From Tomitella cavernea (GTDB lineage: Bacteria; Actinomycetota; Actinomycetes; Mycobacteriales; Mycobacteriaceae), in NCBI RefSeq assembly GCF_016599145.1, contig NZ_JAENKO010000027.1, forward strand, positions 1 to 60,378: DNA of 60,378 bases, in the 5' to 3' direction. Numbering within the stretch: the stretch's first letter is position 1; each line of letters starts with the position of its first letter. The translations under genes were made by a program, and so were the position numbers. The notes beneath the pieces were generated by a model, which saw nothing but the letters and a program-made list of their open reading frames with translations, ran no database searches and was not told the DNA's origin. Below are positions 16,695 through 25,228 of this stretch, one piece after another.

Positions 16695-17858
16695 GTGGTG
16701 ACGGGACAGCAGCTCAGCGCCTCGCCGGCCCAGATCAAGCGCCGGCGCAAACGGCTGGCCGACGAGCGGGCGGAGGCCCGCCTCTACCGCAAGCTGGCAC
16801 AGCGGCGCGAGGGTAACGACCGCGAGATCCTCAACGCGCTTGCCGAGGCGGAAGAACGGCACATCGCGCACTGGGAGCAGCTGCTGGGCGACGAGGCCGG
16901 ACCCGTGGCACGCGGGGGCATGCGGCTGCGCGTGCTGGGATGGCTGGCCCAATGGTTCGGGTCGGTGTTCATCCTGGCGCTGGCGCAGCGGGCCGAGAAC
17001 CGTTCGCCCTACGACGTGGACCCCGACGCCACGCCGGCGATGGCCGCTGACGAGCGCGTGCACGAGGAGGTGCTGCGCGGGCTCGCGGCACGCGGCCGGG
17101 CGCAGGTGTCCGGCACCTTCCGGGCCCTGGTGTTCGGCGCCAACGACGGCCTGGTGAGCAACCTGGCACTGATCCTGGGCGTGAGCGCGGGCGGGGTGGC
17201 GGCGGGGACCGTGCTGCTCACCGGCATCGCCGGGCTGCTGTCCGGCGCGCTGTCGATGGCTGCCGGAGAGTTCCTGTCCATCCGGTCGCAGCGCGAGCTG
17301 ATCGAGGCGTCGCAGCCCAACTACGACACCGTCGAAGTGCTCGAGCACCTCGACGTGGACGCCAACGAACTGCCACTGGTGTACCGGGCGCGGGGCATGG
17401 ATCCGGACGAGGCGCAGGCCCACGCGGACGACGTCCTCGCGCGGCTTCATCGCGCCGGCCGCAAGCGTGCCGGCGGCAAGCGGGCCGGCCAGATCAGCAG
17501 GTCGACGGCGCTGCGACTGCTGCGCGGGGGCAGGCCCGGAGATGCGGTCGCACAGGACAGTGACGATGAGCCGGATGTGGTGGGGTCGGCAGGCGGGGCG
17601 GCGCTGTCGAGTTTCTGCGCCTTCGGTTTCGGCGCCCTCGTCCCCGTGGTGCCCTACCTGTTCGGATTGGCCGGCTGGACCGCGATCGCCGTCGGAGTGG
17701 TGCTGGCCTCGCTGGCGCTGATGTTGACGGGCGCCATCGGCGGGATGCTCTCCGGCGGACCGCCGCTGCGCCGGGGCATGCGGCAGCTGGCGATCGGGCT
17801 CGCGGCGGCGCTGGTCACCTACGGCCTGGGGCTGGCGATCGGCGGCGTCGTCGGGTAA
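16695..17858 (+). CDS. VIT1/CCC1 transporter family protein with N-terminal ferritin-like domain
   Basis: A 387-residue fusion. Residues about 10-120 form a ferritin/rubrerythrin-like helical region with the EAEERHIAHWEQLL metal-binding helix. The rest is a VIT1/CCC1 domain with FGANDGLVSNLALILGVSAGG, SMAAGEFLSIRSQRE and C-terminal hydrophobic helices. CCC1 proteins move Fe2+ or Mn2+ across membranes; the fused ferritin-like part may deliver or sense iron. A GTG start is required by the frame, with no stop crossing upstream to the preceding gene. Some Cys and His residues in the cytosolic loop are replaced by Lys/Arg-Gly repeats (KRAGGKRAG). Confidence 0.88.
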   Translation: MVTGQQLSASPAQIKRRRKRLADERAEARLYRKLAQRREGNDREILNALAEAEERHIAHWEQLLGDEAGPVARGGMRLRVLGWLAQWFGSVFILALAQRAENRSPYDVDPDATPAMAADERVHEEVLRGLAARGRAQVSGTFRALVFGANDGLVSNLALILGVSAGGVAAGTVLLTGIAGLLSGALSMAAGEFLSIRSQRELIEASQPNYDTVEVLEHLDVDANELPLVYRARGMDPDEAQAHADDVLARLHRAGRKRAGGKRAGQISRSTALRLLRGGRPGDAVAQDSDDEPDVVGSAGGAALSSFCAFGFGALVPVVPYLFGLAGWTAIAVGVVLASLALMLTGAIGGMLSGGPPLRRGMRQLAIGLAAALVTYGLGLAIGGVVG

Positions 17859-17904
17859 GAGGCCGGCGGTCGGGTGAGAAGCCGGCGGTCGGGTTGGAAG
17901 GCCT

Positions 17905-17982
17905 GGTGTGCCGTGCCGCGCGCCCATCGTCCTCTTGCGCGCGCATTGTCCCGGCGTGTCGGCACAACCGGCGCGCGGCGCG
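17905..17982 (+). repeat. dispersed intergenic element, copy B
   Basis: This 78-bp segment matches 54723-54799 closely and 9201-9262 (minus strand) more weakly. It is bounded by gccgcgcgcc near its start and ggcgcgcggc near its end, a perfect 10-bp inverted repeat, like a REP/MITE-type hairpin element. It sits between the transporter gene and zwf. Confidence 0.7.
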
Positions 17983-18092
17983 GGGGCGTTCGGCGCGGGG
18001 TGTTCGGCGAGGGGGGAACCGGCGTGAGCGCCTGCGCGGATCCGGCCCGCTGATTACTGTGGGCGGCAGTCGAGCTGCATGCGGAGGTCAGC

Positions 18093-19532
18093 GTGTCGGA
18101 GCCAGCGGATCCAGTCGAGGGGCGACGTGACCGGGCGGGGGTGTTCGTCATCTTCGGCATCACCGGAGACCTGGCGAAGAAGATGACCTTCCGTTCGCTG
18201 TACCGGCTCGAACGCCGTGGGCTGCTGGACTATCCGCTCATCGGTGTGGCGTCAGAGGAGCTGACGGCGGACGGGCTGATGGAGCGCGCCCGCACGGCCA
18301 TCGTCGACACCGGCGAGCAGCTCGACGAGGACGTCTTCGCCCGCTTCGCCGCCCGCTGGAGTTACCTGGCCGGCGACGTGACCGATCCCGACGTCTACGG
18401 GCGCCTCGGCGAACAGATGGCGCGCGTGCGGGAGCGGTCCCGGTCCGGCGCGCTGTTCTACCTGGAGATGCCGCCGAGCCTGTTCGGCACCATCGTCGAG
18501 CACCTGGGGCAGGCCGGGCTCACCGAGGGTGCGTCGATCGCGGTGGAAAAGCCCTTCGGCCACGACCTGGCTTCGGCGCGCGCGCTGAACGAGCGCCTGC
18601 ACAGGGTGGTCGACGAGGGGCAGCTGCTGCGCGTCGACCACTTTCTGGGCAAGGAGCCGGTGATCGAGCTCGAGTTCATGCGTTTCGCCAATCTGGCGCT
18701 GTCGCGGTTGTGGGACCGCGATTCGGTCACCTGCATCCAGATCACGCTGGGCGAGACGTTCGGCGTGGAGGACCGCGGGCACTTCTACGACCCCGTGGGC
18801 GCGCTGCGCGACGTGGTGCAGAACCACCTGATGCAGGTGCTGGCCCTGGTGACGATGGATCCGCCGTCCGGTCCGTCCGCCGACGACCTGCGCGACAAGA
18901 AGAGCGAGGTGTTCCGCGCGATCCCCGCGGTCGAGGCGTCGAAGGCGGTGCGCGGACAGTACGCGGGCTACCGCGGGATCGACGGCGTGGCGGACGGCTC
19001 GACGACCGAGACGTTCGTGGCGCTGGAACTGGCGATCGACAACTGGCGCTGGGAGGGGGTGCCGGTGTTCATCCGAGCGGGCAAACGGCTGGCTGCCACC
19101 GCCACCGAGGTGCGCCTGTTCCTGCGCAACACCCCGCGCCTGCCGTTCATGCCGGGGCTCGACGCGGCGGCCGACAACCAGGTGGTGCTGCGCATCGACC
19201 CGGACGCGGCGATGCGCATCGAGCTGGTGGCCTATGACGACGACACCTGGAAGAAGGTGCCGCTGGAGACGGCGTTCGTGCGGGAGCTGGGCGAGCCGCT
19301 GGAACCCTACGAGCGGCTGCTGCACGCGGCGCTGACCGGCGACCACCGGCTGTTCGCCCGCCAGGACTCGGTGGAGGAGACGTGGCGGGTGCTCGAGCCG
19401 CTGATCGACTCCCCGCCGCCGGTCATCGAGTACGCCCCCGGCAGCTGGGGACCCGCAGAGGCGGACGGGCTGGTCAGCGGGTACCCCTCCTGGCAGGAGC
19501 CGTGGCTGGGCGAACCGGGGCGGCCGGACTGA
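18093..19532 (+). CDS. zwf: glucose-6-phosphate 1-dehydrogenase
   Basis: A 479-residue enzyme of full family length. It oxidises glucose 6-phosphate to 6-phosphogluconolactone and makes NADPH at the head of the pentose phosphate path. Visible motifs are FGITGDLAKK (nucleotide binding), EKPFGHD, the active-site RVDHFLGKE with catalytic His, and the substrate loop GVPVFIRAGKRL. A GTG start is used. It is not beside tal, opcA or pgl, unlike the common actinobacterial zwf operon, so it may be a second copy. Its last 59 bp overlap, in antisense, the end of the Lrp-type regulator. Confidence 0.93.
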   Translation: MSEPADPVEGRRDRAGVFVIFGITGDLAKKMTFRSLYRLERRGLLDYPLIGVASEELTADGLMERARTAIVDTGEQLDEDVFARFAARWSYLAGDVTDPDVYGRLGEQMARVRERSRSGALFYLEMPPSLFGTIVEHLGQAGLTEGASIAVEKPFGHDLASARALNERLHRVVDEGQLLRVDHFLGKEPVIELEFMRFANLALSRLWDRDSVTCIQITLGETFGVEDRGHFYDPVGALRDVVQNHLMQVLALVTMDPPSGPSADDLRDKKSEVFRAIPAVEASKAVRGQYAGYRGIDGVADGSTTETFVALELAIDNWRWEGVPVFIRAGKRLAATATEVRLFLRNTPRLPFMPGLDAAADNQVVLRIDPDAAMRIELVAYDDDTWKKVPLETAFVRELGEPLEPYERLLHAALTGDHRLFARQDSVEETWRVLEPLIDSPPPVIEYAPGSWGPAEADGLVSGYPSWQEPWLGEPGRPD

Positions 19533-20553
19533 CCGACAGCCGCCCGTCCACCAGGTAGGTGCCGGCGTGCTTGACCCGGCGGAGGATCGGCGTCACCTCG
19601 AAGCCTGTGACGCCGTCGAGCGGGCCCAGCGCATCGGTGATGAACCGGTAGGCGTCGTCCAGCGTGGCGGTGGTGACCGAGGCCATGATGTTCGCGGGCC
19701 CCGTGAGGGCCGCGGCGAACGGCACCGTGGGGTGGGCTGCGACGGCGTGGCCCACCGCGTCGAGCCGTCCGGGCGCCACGGTCAGCCACAGCACCACAGG
19801 GGCGGTGTTGCCGGTGGCGGCCGGTGCGATGTCCACGTCCAGGTAGATCACGCCGGCAGCCAGCAGTGCGTCGACGCGCCGGCGCACTCTGCCCAGCGTG
19901 GTCCCCGCGGCGCGGGCGAGCGCCGAGTACTCCGTGCGGCCGTCGAGCACCAGCGCGTCGAGTATCGCCTGGTCACCGTCGCGCGGTGACCAGACCGCGC
20001 GCGTCGGCGCGGGCGGTCGCGCGGCCGTCGGCGGAGTCCGGATGCGGTGCGTCTGGTCCGCGTCGAGCACATCGCGCCACCCCTGCCAGTCCGCGGGATC
20101 CGCGCCGGCGAACGAGTGCAGGACGGCGGCGGCGGACACGTCGATGACGGTGGTGGCCTTCGGCAGCAGGCGCACCAGCAGCTCCTCGGCGTCGCGTTCG
20201 CTGTGCGCGCTGAGGTTGAATGTCACTTCCCAGCCGCCGGACATGATCGTCACCCAGGAGACGTCGTCGCGTCGCGCCAGCGCATCGGCCACGGCGGGCG
20301 CGCCCTCCGGGCGGCAGCGGACGCGCACGATCCATGAGGTGAACCCGAACGCGCGCGCATGGAAGCCGGCGGTCACGCGCACCAGGCCGTCGCGCTGCAA
20401 TCGGCGGAACCGGCGCGCCACAGTCTGCTCGGAAAGGCCCAGCACGCTGCCGACCAAGCTGAACGGCGCACGAGGACGGAGCTGCAGTGCACGCACGATC
20501 TGTTTGTCCACCGTGTCCAGGTGCGGGGAAAACTGCGTCCGAGCGCTCGTCAT
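19474..20553 (-). CDS. Lrp/AsnC family regulator with two tandem modules
   Basis: At 359 residues this is about twice the usual Lrp length. The first module has the HTH FSLVGSVLGLSEQTVARRFRRLQRDGLV followed by an RAM-like sensor region. A Pro/Ala/Arg linker near residue 175 leads to a second HTH (YSALARAAGTTLGRVRRRVDAL) and a second sensor segment. Double Lrp proteins act as covalent dimers sensing amino acids or other small ligands. It is divergent from an MFS exporter, its likely target. The C-terminus overlaps the zwf 3' end. The frame stays open upstream, but homology begins at this ATG. Confidence 0.85.
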   Translation of the reverse strand: MTSARTQFSPHLDTVDKQIVRALQLRPRAPFSLVGSVLGLSEQTVARRFRRLQRDGLVRVTAGFHARAFGFTSWIVRVRCRPEGAPAVADALARRDDVSWVTIMSGGWEVTFNLSAHSERDAEELLVRLLPKATTVIDVSAAAVLHSFAGADPADWQGWRDVLDADQTHRIRTPPTAARPPAPTRAVWSPRDGDQAILDALVLDGRTEYSALARAAGTTLGRVRRRVDALLAAGVIYLDVDIAPAATGNTAPVVLWLTVAPGRLDAVGHAVAAHPTVPFAAALTGPANIMASVTTATLDDAYRFITDALGPLDGVTGFEVTPILRRVKHAGTYLVDGRLSVSPAAPVRPATAPARRGTR

Positions 20554-20682
20554 GGAGGAAATCTTCGCATGACGCGGGCCGATGCGGCCGGGACGGTGGG
20601 CGCGGCGGACACTGGAAGGCCGGAACGCGCGGCGTGCGGCCGTGCGCGGACGGCAGTGGAGCAGTGGAGGAGGAGCCGGCAG

Positions 20683-22320
20683 GTGGACAATACGAAGGCG
20701 GACGAGACGACGCGCGGGCCCGGCGATGCGGTGGCGGACGGCCCCGAGGCTGCGGAGGGTTCTGCGGCTGCGGAGGGTCCTGCGGATGCAGCGGGCGTCT
20801 CGGCTGCGGCCGGGAGCGCAGGCTCGATCGGGCGGCACAACATCTGGACCCTGCTCGTCGTCTGCGCTGCCACGTTCATGCTGCTGCTGGACGTGACCAT
20901 CGTGACGGTGGCGTTGCCGGACATCCAGCACGAACTCTCCGCGAGCTTCACCGCTGTGCAGTGGGTGATCGACGCGTACGCGCTCACTCTCGCGGCGTTG
21001 CTGCTGGTGTCCGGGTCGCTCGCCGACCGCTTCGGGCTGCGGCTGGTGTTCACCGTCGGCCTGGTCGTGTTCACGGCGGGCTCGGCCCTGTGCGCGGGGG
21101 CGCAGGACGCGACGATGCTCGTGCTCTCGCGGGCAGTGCAGGGCATCGGCGGCGCGATCCTGTTCGCCACGTCGCTGGCGCTGCTGGCGGTGAACTTCCA
21201 CGGCAAGGCCCGCGGCATGGCGTTCGGCGTGTGGGGTGCGGTCACCGGGGTGGCCACCTCGCTGGGCCCCATCCTGGGCGGGGCGCTCACCACGGGGGTC
21301 AGCTGGCGGGCGATCTTCTGGATCAACATCCCCATCGGCATCATCGCCGTCGTGGCGACGCTGCGCTACGTGACCGAATCGAAGAGCCCGCACGCCACGC
21401 GCCCCGACTGGGCGGGCGCCACCACCTTCACCGCGGGCCTCGTGGTGCTGGTGTACGGGCTCATCCGGGCCGGGCAGGAAGGCTGGACCGACGGGGCGGT
21501 GCTCGGCTGCTTCGCGGCGGCCGTGGTGTTGCTGGCGGCGTTCGTCGTCGTGGAACGGCGCGTCGATCATCCGATGTTCGACCTGTCGTTGCTGCGCATC
21601 CCCACCTTCCTCGGCGGCTCCATCGCAGCGTTCGCGATGAACGGGTCGTTGTTCGCGATGTTCCTCTACGTCGTCATCTACCTGCAGAACGGTCTCGGGT
21701 ACTCCGCGCTGGAGACGGGGGTGCGCATGCTCCTGGTCTCGGGCATGACGCTGGTGGCGGCCACCGTTGCGGGACGGGCGTCGGCGCACGTGTCGACCAA
21801 GTGGCTCATCGGCCCCGGCCTGGCCCTGGTGGCGGTGGGCCTGTTCCTGATGATGGGGCTGGACGCGGGCAGCGACTGGACCCACTTCATCGCCGGCTTC
21901 CTGGTGGCGGGCCTGGGCGCGGGGCTGGTCAACCCGCCGCTGGCGTCCACGGCGATCGGGGTCGTCGCCCCGCAGCGCTCGGGTATGGCCTCTGGCATCA
22001 ACAACACGTGCCGGCAGGTCGGCATCGCGGTGGGCACCGCGGTGTACGGCACGATCTTCGCCACTTCCATGCGGGGCGCGCTCGAGGGCGCCGGCGCGAC
22101 GGGGCAGGGGGCGCAGCTGGCGGACGCGGTGCAGCACGGCAGCGTCGCCTCGATCGTAGGATCCGTGCCCCCGGAGCAGCAGGCGTCGCTGGCGAACGAG
22201 CTGCTCGCCGGGTTCGCCGGCTCGATGGACCATCTGCTGCTCACCGGCGGGATCGTGGCGCTGGTGGGGGCCGTGCTCGCGATCGTCCTCATCCGCTCGC
22301 GCGATTTCGTGCAGGCGTAA
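20683..22320 (+). CDS. MFS transporter, DHA2/EmrB-QacA type (14 helices)
   Basis: A 545-residue drug:proton antiporter. It has the LDVTIVTVALPDIQ first-helix motif, LADRFGLR between helices 2 and 3, SRAVQGIGGAILF, and the motif C region WGAVTGVATSLGPILGGAL. The GTG at 20683 is chosen because ggaggaggag ends 7 nt upstream and leaves 129 bp for a divergent promoter. An ATG at 20569 with its own ggaggaa would add 38 residues rich in rare AGG codons and leave only 15 bp to the regulator start. It probably exports a toxic compound under control of the divergent Lrp-type protein. Confidence 0.85.
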   Translation: MDNTKADETTRGPGDAVADGPEAAEGSAAAEGPADAAGVSAAAGSAGSIGRHNIWTLLVVCAATFMLLLDVTIVTVALPDIQHELSASFTAVQWVIDAYALTLAALLLVSGSLADRFGLRLVFTVGLVVFTAGSALCAGAQDATMLVLSRAVQGIGGAILFATSLALLAVNFHGKARGMAFGVWGAVTGVATSLGPILGGALTTGVSWRAIFWINIPIGIIAVVATLRYVTESKSPHATRPDWAGATTFTAGLVVLVYGLIRAGQEGWTDGAVLGCFAAAVVLLAAFVVVERRVDHPMFDLSLLRIPTFLGGSIAAFAMNGSLFAMFLYVVIYLQNGLGYSALETGVRMLLVSGMTLVAATVAGRASAHVSTKWLIGPGLALVAVGLFLMMGLDAGSDWTHFIAGFLVAGLGAGLVNPPLASTAIGVVAPQRSGMASGINNTCRQVGIAVGTAVYGTIFATSMRGALEGAGATGQGAQLADAVQHGSVASIVGSVPPEQQASLANELLAGFAGSMDHLLLTGGIVALVGAVLAIVLIRSRDFVQA

Positions 22321-22343
22321 GAGCGCGGGGCGGGTGCCGGATT

Positions 22344-22407
22344 CCGCCGACCAAGTGGAAAGTGCACGATCCCGCCGCCGGGGGTGCAGAAACCGCTTGG
22401 TCGGCGG
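22344..22407. terminator. convergent stem-loop
   Basis: Arms 22344-22358 and 22393-22407 pair over 15 bp with one wobble; the 34-nt loop is GC-rich. It separates the plus-strand MFS gene from the minus-strand membrane protein. Confidence 0.6.
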
Positions 22408-22425
22408 GAGCGGCGGCCAGGACCG

Positions 22426-23295
22426 TCAGCGGCCGTCACCGGCCGGTGCGTGCTCCTTCTCGACGTCGCGGCGCAGCACACGAAAGAGCACCACTCCGAC
22501 GGCGATGAACACGATGCCGAGCCACATCGGTGCGGCGTCGGCGGCGAGGCTGACGATGCCGATCGGCACGAACCATACGGTGAGCGGCGCGACCAGTTCG
22601 CTCACCGGGGGTGCCGGCTCGTCGGGTGTGCCGCCGGCGCGTGCCACCGCGTGGGCGCTCGCGTAGTCGGGGTACCAGGCGGTGAATTCGACGGCCACCA
22701 GTATGGCGCCGGTTTGGATGATCCAGCCGGTCCAGAGGTTGTTGTTGTCGCCCAGCACGTAGTCGCCGTAGAACCCGGCTGCGGACGAGACGAGGAACGC
22801 CAGCGCCCACGCGCCGGAGATCACGTAGTTGATGCGCAGGAAGACCGGGCTGTCCCAAAGTTCACGGGGCGCCTGCTCGCGTGCGTACTGCAGCGTGAAC
22901 GGCAGGCGGATCGCCATCGAGCCCAGGACGATGACGGTGAGCGAGATGTTGGAGATCTCGCCCAGCCAGATCTCTAGCCAGTCCACGGCCGCGTCGCTGA
23001 CGGTGAACACGACGATCAGCAGGATCAGGAAGTACAGGGCACTGACCGCGTTGAGCAGCTTGAGCGATCGCCCCTGGACCCGGTCGAGTGCGAGGAATCC
23101 GATGGCGAACAGCAGGCCGACGAGCACCGCCCACTGGGTGCGGCCGGGGCCCTCGAAGATGCCGAGGATGATCCACGGCACCATCCCGACGAAGGGGCCG
23201 GACAGGGCCCGGTCCAGCCGGCTGCGGAGTGTGTGCTCGGCGTGGCCGGACGCATCACCGGCTGCAGGTCCGGCGACCTCGGGTTCGGAACTCAT
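22426..23295 (-). CDS. hypothetical multi-pass membrane protein
   Basis: A 289-residue protein with about seven or eight hydrophobic helices between residue 35 and the C-terminus (such as WAVLVGLLFAIGFLAL, LYFLILLIVVFTV, GWIIQTGAILVAVEF and LGIVFIAVGVVLFRVL). The N-terminal 30 residues are acidic and low in complexity. The WIIQTGAILVAVEFTAWYP segment recalls conserved actinobacterial membrane proteins of unknown role. No transport or catalytic motif was recognised. On the minus strand a cataat hexamer about 85 nt upstream may be the -10 box. Confidence 0.75.
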   Translation of the reverse strand: MSSEPEVAGPAAGDASGHAEHTLRSRLDRALSGPFVGMVPWIILGIFEGPGRTQWAVLVGLLFAIGFLALDRVQGRSLKLLNAVSALYFLILLIVVFTVSDAAVDWLEIWLGEISNISLTVIVLGSMAIRLPFTLQYAREQAPRELWDSPVFLRINYVISGAWALAFLVSSAAGFYGDYVLGDNNNLWTGWIIQTGAILVAVEFTAWYPDYASAHAVARAGGTPDEPAPPVSELVAPLTVWFVPIGIVSLAADAAPMWLGIVFIAVGVVLFRVLRRDVEKEHAPAGDGR

Positions 23296-23450
23296 CGGAT
23301 CCCCGTTTGTCGGTCGGAGTGTGGGCGGTTGACTGCTGACTGGTCGCCTGAATGCTGTCTCGATTGAATTATGGCGCACCCGGGCCGTCGAGGGAAGGGC
23401 TTGCGCTGATCGGCGGGAGAAAACCGGCCGTCCGCGAGGGTTTGCGCCTG

Positions 23451-24092
23451 TCAGGCCAGCTGGAAGTCGATGATGGACTGCACGCTGGCGATGGCTTCGC
23501 GCAGCGCGTCGCGGCGCTCCAAGATGCCGGGGGCGGCGAGCACCGACTGCCGGTCCGACTGCCCCATCGGCACCTGCGCGGCCAGGGCGTAGAGGCGATC
23601 GCCCGGGTCCATCGGCAGCTCGTCGAACCGGGGCGGCGGGGGCGACTCGGCTTCCTGCTTCTCGGCGAGCCGGTCGATGGCGCTGTAGAGGTCTGCGATG
23701 TCGGAGACGACGGCGCTCATGTCCACGTCGGGCGGGCCGGGCTCGTCGGGCCAGTCCCGCACCTCCGCGCGCGGATACGGGGCGTCGTCGAGCCAGCGGA
23801 CGACGGTGATGCGCGATTCGGCGATGCACTCGACCAGGTGCCGCCCGGGTGCGATGCCGCGATGCCCGGTGATCCGCATCCGCGAACCCACGGCGGTGCG
23901 CGCGTCGCCACCGCCCACCTCGGAGCCGCGTTCGATCAGCACGCTGCCGAACAGCGGGCCGTCCGGGGCGGTGAGGCAGTCTTCGAGCAGCTGCCGGTAG
24001 CGCGGCTCGAAGATGTGCAGCGGCAGGCGTTCACCGGGGAGCGCCACGCCGCCGAGCGGGAACATCGGCAAAGTCTGCATGGCGTCCAGCAT
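23451..24092 (-). CDS. LON N-terminal (substrate-binding) domain protein
   Basis: This 213-residue protein matches the LAN domain of Lon protease: L-P-M-F-P-L-G-G-V-A-L-P-G-E, then P-L-H-I-F-E-P-R-Y-R-Q-L, and FGSVLIERGSEVGGGD. It lacks the AAA and protease domains. Stand-alone LAN proteins are widespread in actinobacteria and their function is unknown. An internal ATG five codons in is a possible start. It is the only gene between two other transcripts. Confidence 0.85.
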   Translation of the reverse strand: MLDAMQTLPMFPLGGVALPGERLPLHIFEPRYRQLLEDCLTAPDGPLFGSVLIERGSEVGGGDARTAVGSRMRITGHRGIAPGRHLVECIAESRITVVRWLDDAPYPRAEVRDWPDEPGPPDVDMSAVVSDIADLYSAIDRLAEKQEAESPPPPRFDELPMDPGDRLYALAAQVPMGQSDRQSVLAAPGILERRDALREAIASVQSIIDFQLA

Positions 24093-24208
24093 GCCCCAGT
24101 GGCGCGGGACGGCGCGTCACGGTTCGCCGACCGACGGCCGTGACCATGGTTACTGTGGTCGGGGGAGGGTATCCGGGCAGGGGCGCAGCGGATCACAGAG
24201 AGGGAGCG

Positions 24209-25225
24209 ATGGGTTACCGGTTCTTGGGCGACAGCGGTCTGAAGGTCTCGGAGATCGTGTACGGCAACTGGCTCACGCACGGCTCCCAGGTGGAGAATGA
24301 CGTGGCCACCGAGTGCGTGCATGCAGCGCTCGACGCGGGCATCACGACCTTCGACACCGCCGACGTCTACGCCGGCGGAAGCGCGGAGGGGGTCCTCGGC
24401 GCGGCGCTGGCGGGGCAGCGTCGCGAGTCGCTCGAGGTGTTCACCAAGGTCTACTTCCCGGTGGGTGGGCACGGGCCGAACGAAACGGGCCTGTCGCGCA
24501 AGCACATCCTCGAGGGCATCGACGGCTCGCTGCGCCGGCTGGGCATGGACTATGTGGACCTCTATCAGGCGCACCGCTACGACTACGAGACGCCGCTCGA
24601 AGAGACCATTGAGGCGTTCGCACAGGTCGTCCGCTCTGGGAAGGCCCTCTACATAGGGGTGTCGGAATGGACGGCCGAGCAGCTCAGCGCAGGCCAGGAG
24701 TTGGCGCGGCAGGCGGGCTTCCGCATCGTGTCCAACCAGCCGCAGTACTCGATGCTCTGGCGGGTGATCGAAGAGCGTGTCGTGCCCGTCTCGCGCGCGC
24801 TCGGGATCTCGCAGGTGGTGTGGTCCCCGATGGCGCAGGGCGTGCTCACCGGCAAGTACCGGCCGGACGCGGCGCCGCCGGCCGGCTCGCGCGCCACCGA
24901 CGACAAGGGGGGCCGCGACATGATCGCCCGCTTCATGGAGCCGCATGTGCTCAGCGCGGTGCAGCGCCTGCGGCCCGTCGCCGACGATCTGGGCGTGACG
25001 ATGTCGCAGTTGGCGGTGGCGTGGGTGCTGGCCAACGACAATGTGGCGTCGGCGCTCGTCGGTGCGTCGCGGCCGGGGCAGATCGCCGAGAACGTCAAGG
25101 CCGCCGAGTTGACGCTGTCCGGCGAGGTCCTCGCGGCCGTCGACCGGGCGCTGGAGCTCGATGGCACGCAGGTGATCGAGCGTGACCCGGCGAAGACGCA
25201 GAGCCCGTCGCACAGGTTGGCGTGA
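24209..25225 (+). CDS. aldo/keto reductase family protein
   Basis: A 338-residue NADPH-dependent TIM barrel of the potassium-channel-beta/YghZ branch. Catalytic residues are visible as D-T-A-D-V-Y (Asp and Tyr), T-K-V-Y-F (Lys) and Y-Q-A-H-R (His). NADPH-binding segments SPMAQGVLTGKY and GASRPGQIAENV follow. The ATG at 24209 is chosen because homology (YRFLGDSGLKVS) begins there. Four bases separate its stop from the mutarotase-like gene, so the pair is an operon, perhaps for sugar or small aldehyde metabolism. Confidence 0.88.
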   Translation: MGYRFLGDSGLKVSEIVYGNWLTHGSQVENDVATECVHAALDAGITTFDTADVYAGGSAEGVLGAALAGQRRESLEVFTKVYFPVGGHGPNETGLSRKHILEGIDGSLRRLGMDYVDLYQAHRYDYETPLEETIEAFAQVVRSGKALYIGVSEWTAEQLSAGQELARQAGFRIVSNQPQYSMLWRVIEERVVPVSRALGISQVVWSPMAQGVLTGKYRPDAAPPAGSRATDDKGGRDMIARFMEPHVLSAVQRLRPVADDLGVTMSQLAVAWVLANDNVASALVGASRPGQIAENVKAAELTLSGEVLAAVDRALELDGTQVIERDPAKTQSPSHRLA

Positions 25226-25228
25226 ACG

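Noticed and set aside
20554-22233. Long minus-strand open frame opposite the MFS gene, continuous with the Lrp-type regulator
   Set aside because: It is the antisense of a clear transporter; Lrp homology begins at 20553 and the upstream part is Arg/His/Gln-rich without any domain.
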